DNA from: an uncultured Microbacteriaceae bacterium
GTDB taxonomy: Bacteria; Actinomycetota; Actinomycetes; Actinomycetales; Microbacteriaceae
DNA length: 64,000 nt
Direction of reading: 5' to 3'
NCBI GenBank assembly: GCA_937124545.1
Contig: CAKZKU010000294.1
Location: 1-64,000, forward strand
Positions 1 through 8,989 of this stretch are shown piece by piece (position 1 is the stretch's first letter; each line of letters begins with the position of its first letter). Both the position numbers and the translations under genes were made by a program. The notes beneath the pieces were generated by a model, which saw nothing but the letters and a program-made list of their open reading frames with translations, ran no database searches and was not told the origin of the DNA.

Positions 1-338
1 GGTTGGAAAAACAGGCGCACAAGTCGCGCGTTGTCGGTGTCCAGGCCAAAAGCGTCAATGCCCTCCACATACTGATTGATATTTCCCGGAAAAATCGCAA
101 CAAAAAACGCCGCTGTTGTCAGACCAGCTATTGCAGCCACACGGCCTCGGGTGAACAACGCAAGACCCAGCGCGATTTCTACTACCCCAGACGCGAGGAC
201 GACAAAGTCGGCATCGAGGGGCAACCAAGTCGGCACCTGGGCTTGAAACTCCTGCCGCGCAAACGTCAAGTGCGAGAATCCGGCATACACCAGCGCTAAA
301 CCAAGAGTGATTCGTGCTGCACCTTTGAGAAATCTCAT
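1..338 (-). CDS. DoxX-like small membrane protein (partial, 3' end outside window)
   Basis: Reverse-strand reading MRFLKGAARITLGLALVYAGFSHLTFARQEFQAQVPTWLPLDADFVVLASGVVEIALGLAL... is open to the window edge. It has hydrophobic helices in the DoxX style. The ORF track omits it because it is truncated. Confidence 0.7.
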   Translation of the reverse strand, partial: MRFLKGAARITLGLALVYAGFSHLTFARQEFQAQVPTWLPLDADFVVLASGVVEIALGLALFTRGRVAAIAGLTTAAFFVAIFPGNINQYVEGIDAFGLDTDNARLVRLFFQ

Positions 339-462
339 GACCCCACTCTAGGCAGGGTTACGCGATGGCTGTCGCCGCGGGCGTTCAGCTGACACGCGGT
401 GCCATCCAGCAAATCTTGAGGACGACTGCCTAAAGTGAAGCTATCGAGGCCAAGGGAGTTTG

Positions 463-1668
463 TGCGTGAAGTTTTCATCAAAATGGGCGGCAGCATTTGT
501 GGCTCCAGCAGTCGTTGCCGGTGGTTCACTCGTCATGGCCTTGCCCGCAGCGGCCGTTGATCTCCCGGATGTCACTCCGAAGGAGCTCCTCATGCTCATG
601 GATGGTGACGTGACGGGTTTTTCCGGGACTGTGACCAAGACCTCCGACATCGGTCTGCCGGTGATGGAACTCTCCTCCATGATGTCTCAGGACGCCGTTG
701 ACGACATGGCAGAGAAGATGCCCGAGGGCTTCGAAGACTTTGTGCCCCAGCTCATTGAGCAAAACAGCATCACCCAGCTGGTGGAATTGGCGGCAGGAAC
801 CCACACGATGCGTGTTTATGCCTCGGAGAGCGGATCACGGGTCCAGATCTTGGACCAGATGAGCCAGCGGGACCTCATCGTCACACCCACCGAGTTTTGG
901 ATCTATGACGCCGGGCAAGCCTCTGCTGTGACGGGCACGCTCGATTCCGGCACGAGAGACTCACTGGAAGCTGCCGCACTGCGGGCCCAAGAACGTGCGG
1001 CCAGCCCAGAGGCTCTGATTGATGACCTCCTCGAAGAGGTGGGAGCATCCAGCGACCTGAGTGTCGGACAGGACCACCGAATAGCCGGTCGCACCGCCTA
1101 CCAACTGGTGGTGGAGCCTCGCTCCGCCGTGTCACTGATTGATTCGGTCGTCGTTTCCGTTGACTCGGAAACAGGTATGGCTCTGGGTCTCGAGGTGTTC
1201 GCACGCAGTAGTGCTGCGGTGGCACTCGGGATCGGATTTGATTCGATTCGCTTCGAGACCCCGGATGCGGATCTCTTTAGCTTCACTCCTCCTCCCGGCA
1301 CCACCGTGGAGGTCTGGGAAGCGCCACAGGAGCTGACCGACCTTGCCGACACCTATGCAGCCCAAGAGCCGACCGAGGAGACGCTTCGGGCTCTCGCCGG
1401 TGACCTCCAAGCGTTGAGCGGCAGCGAAGATCTTCCCGCTTCCCGTGTGGTCGGCGAGGATTGGGAGGCCGTGATGGTGATGGATTCGCTGCCCGCGGAC
1501 TTCCCAATCGAGCTCCTGGAAACCGAACTGTTTGCCGACCTGATGGTAGAGGTAGACGGCGGAACCGCATTCTCGACGCCCATCCTGAATATCCTGCTCG
1601 CTGACTCAGGCAGGGTTTATGCCGGGGCCGTGACACTGGATCACTTGGTCAAAGTCGCGGCGGAGTAA
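463..1668 (+). CDS. Secreted LolA-fold / MucB-RseB-N-like lipoprotein-carrier protein
   Basis: N-terminal signal peptide (VAPAVVAGGSLVMALPAAA). Beta-rich body with 'TEFWIYD' and 'HRIAGRTAYQLVVEPRSAVSLIDSVVVSVDSETGMALGLEVFA', typical of the actinobacterial LolA-like family. Start is GTG at 463 or TTG/GTG at 460. Confidence 0.7.
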   Translation, partial: CVKFSSKWAAAFVAPAVVAGGSLVMALPAAAVDLPDVTPKELLMLMDGDVTGFSGTVTKTSDIGLPVMELSSMMSQDAVDDMAEKMPEGFEDFVPQLIEQNSITQLVELAAGTHTMRVYASESGSRVQILDQMSQRDLIVTPTEFWIYDAGQASAVTGTLDSGTRDSLEAAALRAQERAASPEALIDDLLEEVGASSDLSVGQDHRIAGRTAYQLVVEPRSAVSLIDSVVVSVDSETGMALGLEVFARSSAAVALGIGFDSIRFETPDADLFSFTPPPGTTVEVWEAPQELTDLADTYAAQEPTEETLRALAGDLQALSGSEDLPASRVVGEDWEAVMVMDSLPADFPIELLETELFADLMVEVDGGTAFSTPILNILLADSGRVYAGAVTLDHLVKVAAE

Positions 1669-2613
1669 ATGTCCGCCGGGTCTTCCTGGGCGATAGAAAC
1701 AACAGGCCTCACCAAATCGTTCGCCGGGCACGACGCGGTCTCGGGCGTGTCCCTTCAGGTACCCCGAGGGTCCGTCTTTGGATTCCTTGGCCCGAACGGT
1801 TGTGGGAAAACCACCACTATTCGCATGCTGTTAGGCCTGGCAGAGGCAACCGCGGGAGACATACGGGTGCTGGGGCACACCATTCCTCGGGAAAAAGAGA
1901 GCGCCCTGCCGCGCGTGGGCGCTCTGGTGGAGGGACCTGCTTTCTACCCTTATCTTTCCGGGACCGCGAATCTCATTCGGATGGATTCCGCTGACCGTTT
2001 CTCTGACTCGGCAACCCGCAAAGCACGCGTGGAGGCGGCGTTAGACAGGGTGGGGCTGACTAATGCTGCGGATAAGAAAGCGGGGCAGTACTCACTGGGA
2101 ATGAAGCAGCGTTTGGGTCTGGCAAATGCCCTCTTGAAACGGCGTGACTTGCTCATCCTTGACGAGCCCACCAATGGGCTTGATCCCCAGGGCACGAGGG
2201 AAGTGAGAAATCTCATTCGGCAACTCGCGACTGAAGGCATCACAATTTTCCTGTCTAGCCACCTTTTGGTCGAAATCGAGCAGGTGTGTTCCCACGCCGC
2301 GGTGATGAACGCCGGAGAGCTGCTGGCGCAAGGCTCTCTTGAGGAGCTCCGGGCGCAAGGTTCCACAAGGGTTGTGCTCGCTGTGGACCAGCCTTCACTC
2401 GCCCAGTCTGTCTTGGAGACCCAGAGCGGGGGAACGGTGGCATTCTCCGAGGGTTACCTTCGCGCCGAGGTGCCCGATGACTTTGACACCGCTGCTCTCA
2501 CAGCGGCACTGGTGAAAAAGAAGGTTGGGGTCAGAGAAATTCGCCTTGAGCGCCCTTCTCTCGAAGACTACTTTGTGGAGCTCACCGGGGAGGGTTTCGA
2601 TGTTGTTCGCTAA
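1669..2613 (+). CDS. ABC transporter ATP-binding protein
   Basis: Walker A GPNGCGKTT, signature YSLGMKQRLGLA, Walker B LLILDEPTNGLDP. Directly abuts the preceding gene. Confidence 0.97.
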   Translation: MSAGSSWAIETTGLTKSFAGHDAVSGVSLQVPRGSVFGFLGPNGCGKTTTIRMLLGLAEATAGDIRVLGHTIPREKESALPRVGALVEGPAFYPYLSGTANLIRMDSADRFSDSATRKARVEAALDRVGLTNAADKKAGQYSLGMKQRLGLANALLKRRDLLILDEPTNGLDPQGTREVRNLIRQLATEGITIFLSSHLLVEIEQVCSHAAVMNAGELLAQGSLEELRAQGSTRVVLAVDQPSLAQSVLETQSGGTVAFSEGYLRAEVPDDFDTAALTAALVKKKVGVREIRLERPSLEDYFVELTGEGFDVVR

Positions 2614-3433
2614 ATCGGTCAGTCTTTCTCTGATGCTTACCGAGCTGCAGATTATGTTCACCCGGCGTCGAACCTGGGCGATGCTCGCTGCGATTGCGCT
2701 GATTCCCATCATGTTGGCTCTCGCGGTTGCTCTGAGCTCCGAGCGCTTAGCCCCGGGAGAGGGCCCGCCATTTCTGGATCGGGTGACGCAAAACGGTCTG
2801 TTCACCGGGTTTACCGCCATGCTTCTGGCAATGCCGCTCTTTCTGCCACTCACGATCTCGGTCGTGTCGGGCGACACCATTGCCGGCGAAGCCGGCCAGG
2901 GAACCCTTCGGTACTTGCTGATTGCCCCAGTCAGTAGGCTGCGACTTCTGGTCGTGAAATACCTCGGTACCATCGCCTTTACGCTTGTCGGAACCTTCCT
3001 TTTGATGCTCTCTGGCGCGCTGATTGGGGCGCTCCTGTTCCCAGTAGGGCCCGTGACCTTGCTGAGCGGTGATGTCATTGGCGTAGGGGAAGCGGTGGGG
3101 CGGATGATGTTGGTCGCTAGCTACACCACTATCTCGATGACGGGCATGCTGGCCGTGGGGCTCTTCATCTCTACGCTGACAACGATCCCCGTGGGAGCAA
3201 TGACCGGAGTGCTCGTCACCAGTGGTGTTAGTCAAATACTCGATAATTTGCCCCAGTTTGAGGTGATCCACACGTGGCTTTTCACCCACTACTGGTTGGA
3301 TTTCGCCGATATTTTGCGCCAACCCATTGAACTCTCCAGCATGGGGAGCAACGCCCTGCTTCAGCTCGGCTATGTGGCGGTCTTTGGATCACTCGCGTAC
3401 GGGCGCCTCGCCAGTAAGGACATCCTCAGCTAA
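2600..3433 (+). CDS. ABC transporter permease (ABC-2 type)
   Basis: Multi-TM protein starting MLFAKSVSLSLMLTELQIMFTRRRTWAMLAAIALIPIML. The ATG at 2600 overlaps the end of the ATPase gene; the longer ORF start at 2525 is rejected. Confidence 0.9.
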   Translation: MLFAKSVSLSLMLTELQIMFTRRRTWAMLAAIALIPIMLALAVALSSERLAPGEGPPFLDRVTQNGLFTGFTAMLLAMPLFLPLTISVVSGDTIAGEAGQGTLRYLLIAPVSRLRLLVVKYLGTIAFTLVGTFLLMLSGALIGALLFPVGPVTLLSGDVIGVGEAVGRMMLVASYTTISMTGMLAVGLFISTLTTIPVGAMTGVLVTSGVSQILDNLPQFEVIHTWLFTHYWLDFADILRQPIELSSMGSNALLQLGYVAVFGSLAYGRLASKDILS

Positions 3434-3461
3434 GCCGGAGGCACGGCTGCGGTATCACCTG

Positions 3462-5354
3462 TTACCGGGCGGTCAATCGCTCTGCCACGCCCAACTGTTC
3501 GTTGAGCGCTACGTCTTGTCGGTTTTTCATCGCCAGGATCGAGGCCACCAGGGCAATTCCCGAGAGCGCCACCAGGGAGACTGCTCCGGCAGCAATGCGG
3601 GCTCCGTCCCCGCCAGCCACTGCGGCGAGCAGCGCATCGGTAAACCACGCCAGCGGTGTCAGGCCCTCGAGGATCCGATAGGGGGCAGGGAAGACTTCGG
3701 TGGGCACGAGCGAACCGACGCTGGCGATCTGAATCACAGCTGCAGCGATAGAGACAGCGGGAACCCACGTGGGGCGCCACACCCAGAGAAGGAAGTGCAG
3801 GGAGAGGTAGGCAAAAATTCCTGCGCCCACAACCACCGAGGTGACTCCGACGGTGCCCCACTCGGCGCCACCCAAAGTATGCAGGAGAGCCAGTGCGATG
3901 AGGCCCTGAAGAACGCCGAGCCCCAGCAATGGTTTGAGTGAACGCCACGTGAGGGCGCGGGGACCACGGTTTCCCGTCAGCGACAACGCGGTGAGCGGGG
4001 GAGACGTGACCATGGTGACGAGCATCACCAGCCAGAGGCCCAAGGGAATAATCACACTGGCGAGGGTGGGCTGCACCCCAACAGCATCGCCTCGGTCCTG
4101 GGCGTCAAACACCACAGGAGACACCAGAGCTTCCAGCGCGCTTTCGCTGGGGACGGAAATATCGTTTTCTGAAAGCTCCTCGGCACCGTCCGAGAGGCCC
4201 TCAGCAAATTCTGCGGTTCCTTCCGCAATTTCGGTGGCGGCCGAATCCAACTCGCCAATCCCGTCTGCGAGCCCAGAAATTCCCTCGGCAAAATCAGCGG
4301 TTGCGTCACGAAATTCGTTAGAGGCATCGGCCAGTTTCTGGCCCGAAGTGTCGAGCGCATCTGCACCCTTGTCGACACCAATAATTCCGGTCGTGAGACC
4401 AGAGAGAGCTTCGCTGGTCTGTGTCGAAAGGGTGGCCCCACCCGCGGCCGTCAACGCAAGATTTTGCTCCACTGCTTGCAGAGTGGATTTACCCACGGAC
4501 GGATCCAGGCCTGAGATGTACGCATTGAGCGAGCTCAAAGTGGCCGACAGCGTGGAGACCCCGGCGGTGTAATCGCTGATGCCGCTGGAGAGGGCGCCCA
4601 GCCCACTGGTCCCCGCGGAAAGAGCATCCAGGCCGTCGCTGAGAGCTGTCACTCCATCGGCATAATCGCCGAGTCCGTCGTCGAACGTTGCGTACCCACT
4701 GGCGAGATCGCTCGCTCCATCATCGAGATCGGGCATTTCCGCAGCGAGCTCGGACATGCCTTCAGCGAATTCTTCCGTTCCTTCGGCAAGTTCCGTGGCG
4801 GCGTCAGCAGCCTCCTCAAACGCATCCCCGAGGTCCACGATGACGGTGAACAGCCCCTCTGTGGCTGCTTCAGCGAATTCAACACTCAAAGCCCGCGCGA
4901 TGGAGTCGCCCACTTGGTCGCCCAAAACGCCGGCGAGATAGCTCCGCGAAGGGTCAGTCCGCACGGTGAACTGCGCCTGTTCGGGGTTACTTCCCCCGAG
5001 CGTTGATACCGCGGCCGAGAAGTCAGCGGGAATCTCAAAAATTGCATAGACCTCGCCGGCCGCGAGGAGGGTGTTCGCCGCCTCCGTGCTGGTGATGACC
5101 CACTCCACCTCTGTGCCATCGCCTGAAACGAGCTCCGTAATCAATGGTTTGGAAGCGAGGATGATTTCCTCTTCGCCGTCATCATTAGTGGTTTCCACGA
5201 GCTCGTCATTGTTGACCAGTGCTACGGGGATCCGCTCCAGAGCGGTGTCTGCGCTCGAGGTTAGCCCCAACAAGCTACCCACAACGACGACGGGCATAGC
5301 CAGCGCCACAATCGTCCACCAGAGACGCGAGCGCTGCGGAGTGCGTTCTTTCAT
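3462..5354 (-). CDS. YhgE/Pip family membrane protein (ABC-2-like exporter component)
   Basis: N-terminal TM, extracytoplasmic region with many 'LxxGxxxL' heptad-like repeats (ELAEGTEEFAEGMSELAAEM...LASGYATFDDGLGDYADGVTALSDGLDALSAG), then a C-terminal bundle of TMs. Its start overlaps the MMPL stop by 4 nt. Confidence 0.9.
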   Translation of the reverse strand: MKERTPQRSRLWWTIVALAMPVVVVGSLLGLTSSADTALERIPVALVNNDELVETTNDDGEEEIILASKPLITELVSGDGTEVEWVITSTEAANTLLAAGEVYAIFEIPADFSAAVSTLGGSNPEQAQFTVRTDPSRSYLAGVLGDQVGDSIARALSVEFAEAATEGLFTVIVDLGDAFEEAADAATELAEGTEEFAEGMSELAAEMPDLDDGASDLASGYATFDDGLGDYADGVTALSDGLDALSAGTSGLGALSSGISDYTAGVSTLSATLSSLNAYISGLDPSVGKSTLQAVEQNLALTAAGGATLSTQTSEALSGLTTGIIGVDKGADALDTSGQKLADASNEFRDATADFAEGISGLADGIGELDSAATEIAEGTAEFAEGLSDGAEELSENDISVPSESALEALVSPVVFDAQDRGDAVGVQPTLASVIIPLGLWLVMLVTMVTSPPLTALSLTGNRGPRALTWRSLKPLLGLGVLQGLIALALLHTLGGAEWGTVGVTSVVVGAGIFAYLSLHFLLWVWRPTWVPAVSIAAAVIQIASVGSLVPTEVFPAPYRILEGLTPLAWFTDALLAAVAGGDGARIAAGAVSLVALSGIALVASILAMKNRQDVALNEQLGVAERLTAR

Positions 5355-8203
5355 CGAAGCGCCTCCCGACGTGTTTTCGTCAGATCAGACTGTGCGGTCT
5401 CATCAGCAAGGGTGCAGAGGATGACCACCTGGTTCGGCAGTGCAAAGTGGTTGATGGCCTGCCACCACAGCGCGGCGGTGTCTCCTGGCTCCACCGGTGA
5501 ACCCGCGCCAATGATGCAGACCGGCGAGCCCGACAGTACTGCTAGAGCTGCCTGGATAAGTACTTGCTGGGAAACAGTCAGCGATGAAACCGGTGTTGCT
5601 GCTGTTGTCTGGGACAAAGGCGCCTTCGCCATCTGGCTCATCAGGCTGTTTGTTTCCTTCAGGATTTTTGCGAGCACCTCGTCGCGATTAGTCCCCACCG
5701 GGAACCGGTCGGCGTGGTGAAGAGTCACCCACTCGCCGATGGTGAGCGAGCCAAGGGGGAGAGTCATATCGGCGATGGCGACGACCCTCCGAACGCTCGA
5801 AGCTTGGCTGGGCAGGGGCATTCCCGCTACCTGCAGCGAGCCGGTAACGGGAGCGCGGGCTCCAGTCAGCGTGGCGGCATAGAACCCGCTGTTGACGGCA
5901 GTTCCCTGGTGTTCGTATCGGGCTCCGGCTTCGAGTACCCAGCTGCTGGCTGCGGTGCGCTCTGCTCCCAGGTCCATCACCAGGTTTTCAGCTGACACAA
6001 TCGCTCCGTTCTGCGACTGTGCCCAATTAAGAGCCGTCAAGTGTTCGCGAAGTTTTTCCCCCTCGACATCGGCGTGAGGCAGAACGCGTTCCAAGAAACG
6101 CGGCAGGGCCCAAGCTTTTTCACCAAAGAGCGTCATGAGGGCAGGGACAAGGAGCATTCGGACCACAAAGGCATCGAGAGCAATGCCAACGGTGAGCCCG
6201 AGGGCAATCGGCTTAATGAGGGGGATGCCCTCGGGCACGAAGGAAAAGAAGACAAAAAACATGATGAGTGCGGCGGCCCCCACGACTCTGGCGCCTTGGG
6301 CATACCCCTCTTCAATGGACTCACGCCACTGTCCGGTGTGCACGTAGTGCTCGCGCATGCCGGAGACCAAGAACACCTGGTAGTCCATCGCTAGCCCAAA
6401 CAGCACGGCCATCAAAATGATGGGCATAAAACTCAGGATGGGCCCCGGGGTGTCAACCCCGAGAAGCGAGGCAAACCAGCCCCACTGGAAGACCGCGACG
6501 ACGATGCCAAACGCGGCCGTCACCGATAAAAGGAAGCCCACCGCGGCTTTTAGCGGGACCAAGATTGACCGGAACACTAAGAGCAGAAGGACAAACGAGA
6601 GCCCCACCACAACGAGCCCAAAGGGGATGAGAGCACCTTGGATGCGCTGGGAGACGTCGACACCGATAGCCGTGACACCCGTGACGGCAAGCGCGGTGCC
6701 TGTTTTGGCTTCAATTGCGGGGAACTCGCTCCTCATTCGATCAACCAGGGCTTTGGTTTCTCGAGAATCGGGGGCTGACTCGGGGATCACCTGGAATATG
6801 CCGGTCTCCACCGTGGGAGAGGGGAACCCTTCGGAGACGCTCTCAATTCCGGAGATTTTTTGAAACTCCTCACGAAGCGTTTCTAGGTCTTCAATGGGTT
6901 CGTCACTGGCGGCGAGATCCACGGCAACGATGAGGGGGCCATTGAAGCCCGGGCCGAAGCCTTCGGTGATCAGGTCATATGCTTTGCGCTGCGTCGAATC
7001 GATGGGCTCAGCACCACCGCTGGGCAGGTTAAGGTCAAGTTCGAGCGCTGGGACCGCGAGCGTCACGAGGCCGGCAATCGAGAGCCCTGCCACAATGAGC
7101 GGTCTCTTCATGATCATCCGGACGAATCTGCGTCCCCCCGACGGTGTGGGGTTTGTCGGGTCGGCGAGGCGCGCAGCTTTGGACCCTGCGGCAGGTCGGA
7201 GTCTCTCTCCCATAAGCCCCATCAGTGCGGGCAGCAGGGTGATGGCTGCGGCGATGGCAATCACCACAGCCAGGGCAGCAGCAGCGCCCATCACGCTGAG
7301 GAACGGAATTCCCACCACGAAAAGTCCGAGCAGCGCGATCACCACGGTGATGCCGGCAAAAACGACCGCGTTGCCTGCGGTTCCCACAGCGGTTGCCGCT
7401 GATTCGCGAACTTCGACCCCCCGCGCTAACTGCGTTCTGTGTCGCTGCAGGATGAAGAGCGAGTAGTCGATGCCCACTGCTAGGCCGAGCATCACCGCCA
7501 ACAGCGGCGCCGAGCTCGATACGGTCAGCACGCGTGCGGAGAAAAGGATGACGCCGATTGCGATGGCGACCCCGAACAGGGCGCTCGTGATGGGTTGCCA
7601 TGCCGGCCGAAGGGAGCGGAAGGTAACAATCAGCACCAGGCCGGCAAAAATGACACCAAATACTTCGGCGATGGTGAGGTGAACCTCTTGATCCTGGAAC
7701 AGCGAACCGCCGAATTCGACGGTAATCCCTAACTCTTGGCCGGCATCGCGATAGGCGATGAGCGCATCCAACATCTCGTCGGTGACTTGCCGCTCGCCGA
7801 CCTCAAACTGGATTTGAATGAGGGCGTATCGGCGGTCATCGCTGATCACATCGCCAGCAAATTCATCGAATGGGGACGTGACCTCGTCGATGAAGCGCTC
7901 GGCTTGAATAGCGTCGGCCAGGTCCTCAATGAACCGAGTGTTGCTGGCGGAGTCGACCCGCGAGTCGCCGGGTACCACCACGACGGCTTGGGCGCTTGCG
8001 CCACCAAACGAGGGGAAGACAGCTTGTAACCGGTCGAAAGCCTCTTGGGATTCGCTTCCGGGGATTCTGAATTCTTCGTCCGTTTGTCCGCTTAGCGCTA
8101 GTCCGCCGCCGCCGAGCACCAAGAGAGCGACGATCCACACTCCAAGGACCTGCCACCCGCGCGAGAAGCTCGCTTTGCCGAGGCGATAGAGCAGTGTGGC
8201 CAT
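5351..8203 (-). CDS. MMPL/RND family transporter with a C-terminal cytosolic extension
   Basis: Two repeats of RND topology with MMPL motifs (GLAVGIDYSLFILQRHR; LFGLAMDYQVFLVSGMREHY). About 220 extra aa after the last TM resemble a degenerate ABC-ATPase (see findings). Confidence 0.95.
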   Translation of the reverse strand: MATLLYRLGKASFSRGWQVLGVWIVALLVLGGGGLALSGQTDEEFRIPGSESQEAFDRLQAVFPSFGGASAQAVVVVPGDSRVDSASNTRFIEDLADAIQAERFIDEVTSPFDEFAGDVISDDRRYALIQIQFEVGERQVTDEMLDALIAYRDAGQELGITVEFGGSLFQDQEVHLTIAEVFGVIFAGLVLIVTFRSLRPAWQPITSALFGVAIAIGVILFSARVLTVSSSAPLLAVMLGLAVGIDYSLFILQRHRTQLARGVEVRESAATAVGTAGNAVVFAGITVVIALLGLFVVGIPFLSVMGAAAALAVVIAIAAAITLLPALMGLMGERLRPAAGSKAARLADPTNPTPSGGRRFVRMIMKRPLIVAGLSIAGLVTLAVPALELDLNLPSGGAEPIDSTQRKAYDLITEGFGPGFNGPLIVAVDLAASDEPIEDLETLREEFQKISGIESVSEGFPSPTVETGIFQVIPESAPDSRETKALVDRMRSEFPAIEAKTGTALAVTGVTAIGVDVSQRIQGALIPFGLVVVGLSFVLLLLVFRSILVPLKAAVGFLLSVTAAFGIVVAVFQWGWFASLLGVDTPGPILSFMPIILMAVLFGLAMDYQVFLVSGMREHYVHTGQWRESIEEGYAQGARVVGAAALIMFFVFFSFVPEGIPLIKPIALGLTVGIALDAFVVRMLLVPALMTLFGEKAWALPRFLERVLPHADVEGEKLREHLTALNWAQSQNGAIVSAENLVMDLGAERTAASSWVLEAGARYEHQGTAVNSGFYAATLTGARAPVTGSLQVAGMPLPSQASSVRRVVAIADMTLPLGSLTIGEWVTLHHADRFPVGTNRDEVLAKILKETNSLMSQMAKAPLSQTTAATPVSSLTVSQQVLIQAALAVLSGSPVCIIGAGSPVEPGDTAALWWQAINHFALPNQVVILCTLADETAQSDLTKTRREALR

Positions 8204-8775
8204 TAGCTCACCACCGCCGGGGCCGAGGCGTCTAGGTGGAGTGTGCTTTGCAAAAAATCCCTGAGGAGGGTACGGAGTTTGTCTGGATCCATGGGTTCGA
8301 TTCCGAGTATCCCCCCTGAAACCAGGGCATACGTCGCACCGGAGACCGCGATACCGAAGCGTGTGAGCTCTGTTTCATCTGCCGTGTGGTCCGCGAGTAC
8401 CGATGCGAGTCGGTGCATGAGAGCTTGCGCTCGTTGCAGAGATTGTGCCGAGTCGGCGAGGTAGGGGTGCGACACCACGATCTGAACCGACATCCGGTGG
8501 GCTAAGAGAAAATCGACGAACGCATCGACGAATGCCTGGCGGTCCGAGCTGCGGGAGAGCAGTGTTTGCTGCGCCCCGGCGACGATGGCTTCCAGCGCGT
8601 CGAGTGCGGGGGCCAGGGCGGCGTCGAGCAGAAGCTCTTTTGTGCTGAAGTGGTAAAGAACGTTGGCCTTTGAAGTCCCGCTGTGATCGGCAATGTCTTG
8701 GACACTGGTGGCAGGAATTCCCTGATGCGCGAACCTATCGCGCGCGATGTTGAGAATGTCTTCTTTGTGAGTCAC
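8203..8775 (-). CDS. TetR family transcriptional regulator
   Basis: N-terminal HTH: ILNIARDRFAHQGIPATSVQDIADHSGTSKANVLYHFSTKELLLDAAL. TAATG overlap with the downstream MMPL gene. Confidence 0.95.
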   Translation of the reverse strand: MTHKEDILNIARDRFAHQGIPATSVQDIADHSGTSKANVLYHFSTKELLLDAALAPALDALEAIVAGAQQTLLSRSSDRQAFVDAFVDFLLAHRMSVQIVVSHPYLADSAQSLQRAQALMHRLASVLADHTADETELTRFGIAVSGATYALVSGGILGIEPMDPDKLRTLLRDFLQSTLHLDASAPAVVS

Positions 8776-8807
8776 AGAAGAACCCTAGAGCCCGCCGCTG
8801 TGATTTC

Positions 8808-8823
8808 CTGACCAGATGGTCAG
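8808..8823. promoter_or_regulatory. Candidate TetR-family operator, CTGACCA-GA-TGGTCAG
   Basis: 16-bp inverted repeat with perfect 7-bp arms, 33 bp upstream of the TetR start codon, in the divergent TetR/heliorhodopsin intergenic region. Confidence 0.6.
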
Positions 8824-8989
8824 TTTCTGGGCATACTGCCAGACAACGTCCAGCTCACGCCAATGATCGGGACTGGTGTGCCCCGGTCGGGCCCCGCATC
8901 GGAATGATCCCCGACAGGGTTGAATGAACCCCACCGTTGTCGCGCTTCCAGCTAGAGTGAAAATCACCTTAAGTGCGTCGGGAGACATC

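Noticed and set aside
3327-4572. Plus-strand ORFs (204 and 212 aa) opposite YhgE
   Set aside because: Ser/Ala-rich shadow of the YhgE repeat region, with no independent coding evidence.
4170-4900. Possible tandem DNA repeat in the YhgE gene
   Set aside because: Repetition is at protein level (LxxGxxx heptads) and typical of the family. No exact DNA repeats were noted.
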